DNA of 6,384 nucleotides from an archaeon (lineage in GTDB: Archaea; Altiarchaeota; Altiarchaeia; JAFGQM01): the NCBI GenBank assembly GCA_029932835.1, contig JAOZPI010000049.1:1-6384 (forward strand), in the 5' to 3' direction. The notes under the pieces are model-generated. The model saw only the letters and a list, made by a program, of their open reading frames with translations, did not search any database and was not told the origin of the DNA. Numbering within the stretch: the first letter of the stretch is position 1; each line of letters begins with the position of its first letter. Positions 1 to 4,731 of the stretch are shown in pieces. Position numbers and translations under genes: made by a program.

Positions 1-1
1 A

Positions 2-253
2 GCAACAGATGCTGCGATGAGGTTGGTGGAAAAGGGAGTTCCGTGGAGGGACGCGTACATAAGAATTGGAAGGAATCTAAAGGGTCTGAAGAGGGAGGAT
101 CCAGTCAGGAATATACAGAATAAGAAACATATAGGGGCTACTGGAAATCTAAATTTGGGAGCGCTTGAGAAGGGGATAAAGAAGAGGAGGGCAGAAGTAG
201 GAAGGAGGGAGGCTGCGTTCAAGAAGCATATTGAGAAGCTGATGGAGCTATAG
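2..253 (+). CDS. argH: Argininosuccinate lyase, C-terminal end (5' partial)
   Basis: The frame is open from the left edge (ATDAAMRLVEKGVPWRDAY...) to a TAG at 251-253, so this is the last 83 or so codons of a longer gene. The visible part resembles the C-terminal helical domain of argininosuccinate lyase: an 'ATD-A--LV-KGVPWRDAY' helix (family form is roughly ATD-A--LV--G-PFR-AY), then DPVRN and a Gly-rich HIGATGNLNL turn followed by a basic terminal helix. The enzyme cleaves argininosuccinate to arginine and fumarate in the cytoplasm, the last step of arginine biosynthesis. The catalytic Ser loop (GSS-MP-K-N type) lies outside the window, so activity cannot be judged. The start is off the window; the internal ATG at 17 is not the real start, because family-like residues continue upstream of it. 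Another fumarase/aspartase-superfamily lyase is the main alternative. Confidence 0.75.
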   Translation, partial: ATDAAMRLVEKGVPWRDAYIRIGRNLKGLKREDPVRNIQNKKHIGATGNLNLGALEKGIKKRRAEVGRREAAFKKHIEKLMEL

Positions 254-323
254 CGGAAGGTTTTTAAGCCTTTATTTTCAAGTTAGGAGATATCTTCATT
301 AGTGTTGATTGGCTTGACATATA
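254..323 (+). promoter_or_regulatory. Short AT-rich spacer with possible archaeal promoter
   Basis: This 70-base spacer separates the lyase from the small membrane protein. A purine stretch (GCGGAAGG) followed by TTTTTAAG at 261-268 looks like a BRE plus TATA box, and TTTATTTTC at 271-279 is T-rich enough to serve as a weak archaeal terminator for the upstream gene. No Shine-Dalgarno sequence lies directly before the ATG at 324; GGAG at 286-289 is too far away. The reading is tentative. Confidence 0.3.
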
Positions 324-542
324 ATGGCTGAGGGGGATATAACAAAGACTGTTAGCGGATTTATGAAGGAATTGGGGAAGCTGGCACGAGGAGCCATAGC
401 AGCGTTTCTCATCTTCGTTCTTTTTATATTCGTGGTTGGGGAGCTGTACGCACTATATATGGTGAGATTAAACAACTCCACTGCGCTGTGGGGACCAGTA
501 ATCCTGCTGATGGCGATTCTGTTTGTTAAAGCAGTAGAATAG
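324..542 (+). CDS. Small two-helix membrane protein, unknown function
   Basis: This 72-residue protein is not one I recognise. It has a short amphipathic N-terminus with K15, K19 and R22, a long hydrophobic helix at about residues 24-47 (broken by E40), a short polar loop, and a second helix at about 54-71. The basic N-terminus predicts N-in topology, so the loop would face outside; that loop holds two overlapping N-glycosylation sequons (NNS at 50-52, NST at 51-53), which fits. An in-frame TGA at 315-317 rules out a longer product, so ATG 324 is the start, although no clear Shine-Dalgarno site precedes it. Its stop codon overlaps the ribosome-binding site of the CARDB gene that follows, so the two are very probably translated together and may form a complex. 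No catalytic motif is visible. Confidence 0.72.
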   Translation: MAEGDITKTVSGFMKELGKLARGAIAAFLIFVLFIFVVGELYALYMVRLNNSTALWGPVILLMAILFVKAVE

Positions 543-546
543 AGGA
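541..546 (+). promoter_or_regulatory. Ribosome-binding site of the CARDB gene
   Basis: AGAGGA ends one base before the ATG at 548 and overlaps the last two bases of the upstream TAG (540-542). The overlap suggests translational coupling of the two membrane-protein genes and supports the ATG at 548 as start. Confidence 0.5.
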
Positions 547-547
547 C

Positions 548-1723
548 ATGAGTCTTAGAAAGCTTAGAAGAAAATCCGAGAGAAGGAAGAAAAATATTAT
601 TGCAATAGGTTTGATCGTTGCAATAGCTCTGAGTGTTGTTATAATAGAGGTTATTATATGGAGCAACCGTAGTTATTCAGGGCAGGTATGGGATATAAAT
701 TCCTCAGCGAACACGTCCCTGAACACAACCCCACAAAATACGACAGAAAACGGAAGTACTGAAAACCAGAACCTCACGGAGGAGAAAAAGCCGGACCTGA
801 GGGTGGTGGGAATATCTGTTAATACGAGTGATGTTATTGTTGGTGAAAACATAAGTGTTTCTGTGGATGTGAAAAATGCAGGAGAGGTAAATGTGAGCGA
901 GGTAGAGGTGGTTGTGTCAGCGGGGAGCATAGTCCTCTACAATGATACAATAAATTTGAGCGCTGGAGAGGAGAAAGAAATTTCCTGCCAATGGGAGACC
1001 TCTGAAGTTGGGGATTACGAGATAGAAGCGAGAGTGGATGCAGGGGATGTGGTAGATGAAAAAAATGAGGATAATAACAGAGACAGCGTTGGGGTTGTGG
1101 TAAAAAAGCAGATTGTAGAGGACGTAAGCGATGAATTTGAAAGGAAGAGCTTTGATATATTAAGCGGCGAGGCATGGTACTCCGATCGGTTCAGTATAGC
1201 TCCGGAGGGAGGACCGGGATACACCTACTTTGAGATAACGCGAGATTCCACCCATGTGTACTATTTAGATGTAGCAATAGCTGGCTTCAGAACCAAGAAG
1301 GTTGGAAATGTAGCAAGTGTGGAGATTCCGGATGGGAGTATAGGAGGGTGGAACGGGAGACAATGTTTGAAGAAGAAACAGAGCGCGGATACGTGTATAT
1401 GGAACGGTCCCCTGATAATTCTAAACCTTGAATTCAGCGGACACTACTTGAAGGTGAGGGATGTCAATGGAAATGAGGATAAAGCGTCAGCATCGGACAG
1501 CAGGATAAAGGAGGTTGAACTGGATGGAATCAGGGTGGCAGAGTGGCCGGAAGAGCTGATAACGTTCAGAAGCGCGAACGGTCCAAAACCAGACTATTTG
1601 GTTCCGGTGGATTTTGAGGAGGTTGTGGGGAACCAGATATATATTTATCCAATGCGATGGAATCCGACAACCCACAAAGCAAGGGTTACAACATGGATCA
1701 GGTTCAAGATAACCACTGATTAG
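548..1723 (+). CDS. Membrane-anchored CARDB-domain surface protein
   Basis: A 391-residue predicted surface protein. Order of parts: a strongly basic cytoplasmic start (LRKLRRKSERRKK), one transmembrane helix at about 16-38 that acts as an uncleaved anchor, a Ser/Thr/Asn-rich linker at about 40-81, a CARDB domain at about 82-185 (KPDLRVVGI..., the 'VKNAG' strand at 108-112, and the typical D--NEDNN turn at 170-177), then about 200 residues of a mainly beta domain that I cannot name. CARDB is a CARD-like/adhesion-type immunoglobulin-fold module common in archaeal and bacterial extracellular proteins. Twelve N-X-S/T sequons occur from N40 to N136; none occurs in the C-terminal domain. Cys273 and Cys283 could form a disulfide. 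The final strands (IYIYPMRWNPTT...) recall the propeptide strands found before C25 gingipain-type peptidases, but no peptidase domain follows. Likely role: adhesion or envelope scaffolding, with the small membrane protein encoded just upstream. Confidence 0.8.
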   Translation: MSLRKLRRKSERRKKNIIAIGLIVAIALSVVIIEVIIWSNRSYSGQVWDINSSANTSLNTTPQNTTENGSTENQNLTEEKKPDLRVVGISVNTSDVIVGENISVSVDVKNAGEVNVSEVEVVVSAGSIVLYNDTINLSAGEEKEISCQWETSEVGDYEIEARVDAGDVVDEKNEDNNRDSVGVVVKKQIVEDVSDEFERKSFDILSGEAWYSDRFSIAPEGGPGYTYFEITRDSTHVYYLDVAIAGFRTKKVGNVASVEIPDGSIGGWNGRQCLKKKQSADTCIWNGPLIILNLEFSGHYLKVRDVNGNEDKASASDSRIKEVELDGIRVAEWPEELITFRSANGPKPDYLVPVDFEEVVGNQIYIYPMRWNPTTHKARVTTWIRFKITTD

Positions 1724-1725
1724 AC

Positions 1726-2940
1726 TCAGGCTCCATAGAGCTTTGAGAAACCCATATGGTTTGCGATTATTGGAAGCAGGTCCAGCCCCCGGATTCTGTG
1801 CAGTCCTCCAGAGGAGCAGGACCTCTCCCCGAAGGCCTTAACACTATCCGTCCGTATTCCAGGGCCCGACATGACAAGAGGCACCGGCTCATATGAATGC
1901 TTTTTGAGTTCACATGGTGTGGTGTGGTCTGCGGTTACTACAAGCAGGCCATCAAATCCAAGAAGCTTGCCTATGGCGGCGTCCATCTTCTCTATCATCT
2001 CCCTCTTCAGTTCCGGATTTCCGTCTTCACCTGCAGAATCTGTAGCCTTCATGTGAACGAAGACAAGGTCGTAATCCCCGATAATTTCCATTGCCTTTTT
2101 GGTTTTTGCCATAAAGTCAGAGTCGTACTTGCCAGTTGCTCCAGGAACGTTGATCACATTCATTCCAAGGAAGGCTCCAATACCCTTATATAGCCCCCCA
2201 CCAGCAATACACGCTGACTTCATGTGGTACCTCTCCTCTATAGTTGGAACCGGAACGTAAGTTCCCGCACCCCTAAATAGTATAATATTCGCGGGCAACT
2301 TCCCCTCTTTTATCCTTTTTTTGTTTATGTCCAAATCGCGCCACTTTTCATACGAAATTTTGGTTAATTTGTTCAGGACCTCTGCCGTTCTTTTGGCTTC
2401 TTGAGAATTATCAAGTGGCTTTACTTTCTGAACAGGGACACCAAGCTTCTTTATATCATTTGGGCTTACTTTGTCACTTAGTCCCTTGCCCCTGAGCACC
2501 AAAACCGCCCTGTACCAAGAGCTCGGCTTTAGGATTACCTTTACGCCATCTATCTCCATTCCGTCAATCACTTTGCATAAGTCCTTTGTGCTCTCTATTC
2601 TCCCAGCCCGCCTATCCTTTATAATCAGGTTTTCATCCACGGTTCCGGCATTTGCTCTAAAGGCAATATCCCCGTGCTCTAGTTTTAATCCAGCGCCGCA
2701 TGCCTCGATAGGACCCCTGCCATGGTAGTGCTTGTGAGGATCAAGACCGAAGAGGGAAAGGTGGGCAGTATCACTTCCCGGAGTTATTCCAGGAGCCACA
2801 GTGTCCATAATTCCGCATATTCCTCGTGAGGCCAGCTCGTCCAGATTTGGCGTGAAGGCTGCCTCTAGTGGGGTCTTGTCTCCGAATTTCCTTATCGGTC
2901 TGTCGCCCAAGCCGTCGATAACAACAAGGATTGCCTTCAT
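1726..2940 (-). CDS. apgM: Cofactor-independent phosphoglycerate mutase, archaeal type
   Basis: A 404-residue cytoplasmic enzyme interconverting 3- and 2-phosphoglycerate in glycolysis/gluconeogenesis; it belongs to the alkaline phosphatase superfamily, and ApgM proteins are usually about 400-430 residues. Visible motifs: VVIDGLGDRP with metal ligand D9; PGSDTAHLSLFG (54-65) holding the probable phospho-acceptor Ser56; HYHGRGPIEA (71-80); HMKATDSAGEDG (296-307) with D301; and VTADHTTP (335-342) with metal ligands D338 and H339, followed by H348. One oddity is Glu305 at the position that by spacing should be a metal-binding His (D-x-x-x-H). The start at 2940 is chosen because homology begins at MKAILVVIDG; an in-frame extension to 3036 would add 32 unrelated residues and overlap the divergent gene. 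The gene ends 2 bases from the CARDB gene. Some ApgM relatives were once annotated as phosphonopyruvate decarboxylases. Confidence 0.93.
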   Translation of the reverse strand: MKAILVVIDGLGDRPIRKFGDKTPLEAAFTPNLDELASRGICGIMDTVAPGITPGSDTAHLSLFGLDPHKHYHGRGPIEACGAGLKLEHGDIAFRANAGTVDENLIIKDRRAGRIESTKDLCKVIDGMEIDGVKVILKPSSWYRAVLVLRGKGLSDKVSPNDIKKLGVPVQKVKPLDNSQEAKRTAEVLNKLTKISYEKWRDLDINKKRIKEGKLPANIILFRGAGTYVPVPTIEERYHMKSACIAGGGLYKGIGAFLGMNVINVPGATGKYDSDFMAKTKKAMEIIGDYDLVFVHMKATDSAGEDGNPELKREMIEKMDAAIGKLLGFDGLLVVTADHTTPCELKKHSYEPVPLVMSGPGIRTDSVKAFGERSCSSGGLHRIRGLDLLPIIANHMGFSKLYGA

Positions 2941-2971
2941 ACTAAGATTTAGGATAAGCATAATAAAAAGA

Positions 2972-2979
2972 TTTTTATA
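2972..2979 (-). promoter_or_regulatory. TATA box for apgM (leftward)
   Basis: On the minus strand this reads TATAAAAA, about 32-39 bases before the apgM ATG (2940). Archaeal transcription normally starts 22-27 bases downstream of the TATA centre, here near 2949-2953. That predicts a leader of only about 10 bases, and no Shine-Dalgarno sequence is seen, so the mRNA may be leaderless or nearly so. Confidence 0.55.
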
Positions 2980-2987
2980 CAGAGAGA

Positions 2988-2995
2988 CTATATTA
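2988..2995 (+). promoter_or_regulatory. TATA box for the ino1-lipid synthase operon (rightward)
   Basis: CTATATTA lies 35-42 bases before the ATG at 3030. A start about 25-27 bases downstream (near 3017-3019) would leave a short leader that still contains the GAGGAG ribosome-binding site. A second candidate, TATTTTATAA at 3001-3010, is nearly symmetrical and could serve either strand, but used rightward it would remove the ribosome-binding site from the transcript. Confidence 0.45.
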
Positions 2996-3020
2996 TGGTG
3001 TATTTTATAAGTGTAAAATA

Positions 3021-3026
3021 GAGGAG
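3021..3026 (+). promoter_or_regulatory. Ribosome-binding site of inositol-phosphate synthase
   Basis: GAGGAG followed by AAA and then ATG at 3030. It supports this start over any other and shows that this transcript carries a leader, unlike the divergent apgM gene. Confidence 0.6.
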
Positions 3027-3029
3027 AAA

Positions 3030-4118
3030 ATGCCAAGGGATATCAAGGTTGCGATAATAGGTGTGGGAAATTGCGCCTCCTCGCTGGTGCAGGGGGTTGA
3101 GTATTATAAGGATGTAGATGGAAGTGACGAACTGGTTCCTGGTCTTATGCACAACGTCCTCGGAGGATACAGAATAGGGGATATAAAATTTGTGTCTGCC
3201 ATAGATGTGGACTCAAAGAAGATTGGGAAGGACTTGAGCGAGGCGATATTTACCGAACCAAACTGCACGAAAAAATTCAGCGATGTTCCAAATCTGGGGG
3301 TGGAGGTGAAGAAGGGACCGGTCCTCGATGGAGTTGCGGAAACTACGAAGGAGAAGTTCAGCGTGGATCCAAGTCAGAAGCCTGTGGACGTAAAGAGAGA
3401 GCTCATAGAGAGCGGAGCAGAGGTTTGTATTCTGTACCTTCCGGTTGGGTCAGAGGAGGCCGTCAGATACTACGCACAACAGTGCATGGAGGCAGGAGTA
3501 GCCCTCATAAATGCCATTCCTGTTTTTATACAAAACGAGAAGAAGCTTATGGAGGGATTTGAAAAAAAGGGGATCCCAGTTATAGGAAGTGATATAAAGT
3601 CTCAAGTAGGTGCAACTATTGTCCACCGGGTCTTGACCAAGCTCTTTTCAGACAGGGGAGTGAAACTGGATCACACATACCAGCTGAATGTGGGGGGGAA
3701 CACAGACTTCCTGAATATGCTGGAGAGGACAAGGCTGAAGAGCAAAAAGATAAGCAAGACCCAATCTGTTCAATCACAACTCCCCACACCGTTGCCGCCA
3801 GAGGATATCCACGTGGGTCCATCTGATTATGTCCCATGGCTCAAGGACAACAAACTTTGCTTTATTCGCATGGAGGGGAGAAAATTTGGGGACATCCCAA
3901 TAGAGCTAGAGCTGAGGTTGTCTGTAGAAGACTCTCCGAATTCAGCCGGGGTTATGGTTGACGCTATAAGGTGCTCCAAGCTCGGGCTAGATCGAGGAAT
4001 TGGAGGGATGTTGATATCTCCGTCTGCGTATTTTATGAAATCCCCGCCGATCCAGTATCCGGACTCTGTGGCGAGGGAGATGGTGGAAGAGTTCATAAGG
4101 GGGGAAAGGGAGAGGTAA
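3030..4118 (+). CDS. ino1: myo-Inositol-phosphate synthase, archaeal/actinobacterial type
   Basis: A 362-residue NAD-dependent cytoplasmic enzyme that converts glucose-6-phosphate to L-myo-inositol-1-phosphate by oxidation, aldol ring closure and reduction. Motifs in order: Rossmann loop GVGNCASSLVQG (11-22); GGYRIGDI (45-52); AIDVDS (57-62) ending the second strand; LYLPVGSEEA (135-144); NAIP (161-164); GSDIKSQVGATI (186-197) with HR at 199-200; LNVGGNTDFLNM (219-230); KKISKT (239-244); DSPNSAGVMVDAIRCSKL (301-318). K239, K243, K272 and K337 are candidates for the four active-site lysines known in the Archaeoglobus enzyme, judged only by spacing. Length is normal for this short class, much shorter than the eukaryotic enzyme of about 530 residues. 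The gene has its own promoter and ribosome-binding site, and is followed one base later by a CDP-alcohol phosphotransferase that probably uses its product. Confidence 0.95.
   Translation: MPRDIKVAIIGVGNCASSLVQGVEYYKDVDGSDELVPGLMHNVLGGYRIGDIKFVSAIDVDSKKIGKDLSEAIFTEPNCTKKFSDVPNLGVEVKKGPVLDGVAETTKEKFSVDPSQKPVDVKRELIESGAEVCILYLPVGSEEAVRYYAQQCMEAGVALINAIPVFIQNEKKLMEGFEKKGIPVIGSDIKSQVGATIVHRVLTKLFSDRGVKLDHTYQLNVGGNTDFLNMLERTRLKSKKISKTQSVQSQLPTPLPPEDIHVGPSDYVPWLKDNKLCFIRMEGRKFGDIPIELELRLSVEDSPNSAGVMVDAIRCSKLGLDRGIGGMLISPSAYFMKSPPIQYPDSVAREMVEEFIRGERER
4111..4116 (+). promoter_or_regulatory. Ribosome-binding site of the lipid synthase gene
   Basis: AGAGGT lies inside the last codons of ino1 and runs into its TAA (4116-4118), three bases before the ATG at 4120. 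The arrangement implies translational coupling of the two genes. Confidence 0.5.
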
Positions 4119-4119
4119 A

Positions 4120-4728
4120 ATGCTCAAAGGTAACGCGGAGGGCCTTAGCACGCAAGTGGGGCTCCTATTTTCACGGGTGGGCATCAGCCCAAATACGTGG
4201 ACTGTTCTGTCCATCCTGCCCGCAGTGGCCGGATTTGTGGCACTGGTCTATGGCTGGCTCCTAGTGGGGGCAGTGCTCTTCATGGTGGCAGGATTTATAG
4301 ACATGGTGGATGGGGCAGTAGCCAGGGTGAGGGGCTCTGCAACAAACCTTGGAGCATTTATAGATGGAATTATGGATAGATATGTGGAGATATTGCTCTA
4401 TATGGGGATTTTGGTGTTTTTGGAGAGAAATGTCGTGTTTCAGCTTTTGATCCCCCACGCATACTGGATCTCCCTCCTTATATTCGGATCTTTCATGACG
4501 TCCTTCTCAAAGGCCTATGCAGACCACCGCAAAGTGCTCAGCGATGAAAGGATAAAAGAGATGGGGGGACTTGTAGAGAGAGCGGAGCGTCTGTTGTTTT
4601 TATATGCGGGGATGCTGCTTGGGTGTGTTAATTATGTTTTTTTGGTATATATGGTGGGGGTTGTGGCGGTTTTGGCAAACCTCACCGCGCTCCAAAGGAT
4701 AGTCTTCGCCATTAAAAACAGGGGATAA
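4120..4728 (+). CDS. CDP-alcohol phosphatidyltransferase, probable archaetidylinositol-phosphate synthase
   Basis: A 202-residue integral membrane enzyme with about six hydrophobic segments. It carries the complete CDP-alcohol phosphotransferase signature: D61, D64-G65, A68-R69, then G78, D82 and D86 (DMVDGAVAR...GAFIDGIMD), which binds metal and the CDP moiety. Upstream, ISPNTWTVLS (22-31) is a typical family N-terminal segment; downstream, GGLVERAERL (about 149-158) resembles the conserved segment of inositol-phosphate-using members. Its position one base after ino1 argues that the acceptor is inositol-1-phosphate and the donor CDP-archaeol, giving archaetidylinositol phosphate, the precursor of archaetidylinositol in the membrane. 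The assignment rests on context plus family. Archaetidylserine or archaetidylglycerol-phosphate synthase are alternatives. There is no fused cytidylyltransferase domain as in many di-myo-inositol-phosphate-phosphate synthases. Confidence 0.85.
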   Translation: MLKGNAEGLSTQVGLLFSRVGISPNTWTVLSILPAVAGFVALVYGWLLVGAVLFMVAGFIDMVDGAVARVRGSATNLGAFIDGIMDRYVEILLYMGILVFLERNVVFQLLIPHAYWISLLIFGSFMTSFSKAYADHRKVLSDERIKEMGGLVERAERLLFLYAGMLLGCVNYVFLVYMVGVVAVLANLTALQRIVFAIKNRG

Positions 4729-4731
4729 GGA

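Noticed and set aside
261..280. T-rich stretch as a firm terminator of the argH-like gene
   Set aside because: The T runs are short and interrupted, and part overlaps the better TATA-box reading; it is mentioned only as a possibility.
834..1175. A 113-codon open frame on the minus strand inside the CARDB gene
   Set aside because: Low-complexity His/Leu/Pro/Ser composition and full antisense overlap with a clear CARDB domain; no independent signals.
2941..3029. Riboswitch or small RNA in the divergent spacer
   Set aside because: The sequence is AT-rich with no stable stem-loops visible, and the predicted leaders are only about 10-15 bases.
2941..3036. In-frame N-terminal extension of ApgM up to an ATG at 3036
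   Set aside because: The 32 extra residues precede the conserved MKAILVVIDG start, have no family counterpart, cover the TATA boxes and overlap the start of the divergent ino1 gene.
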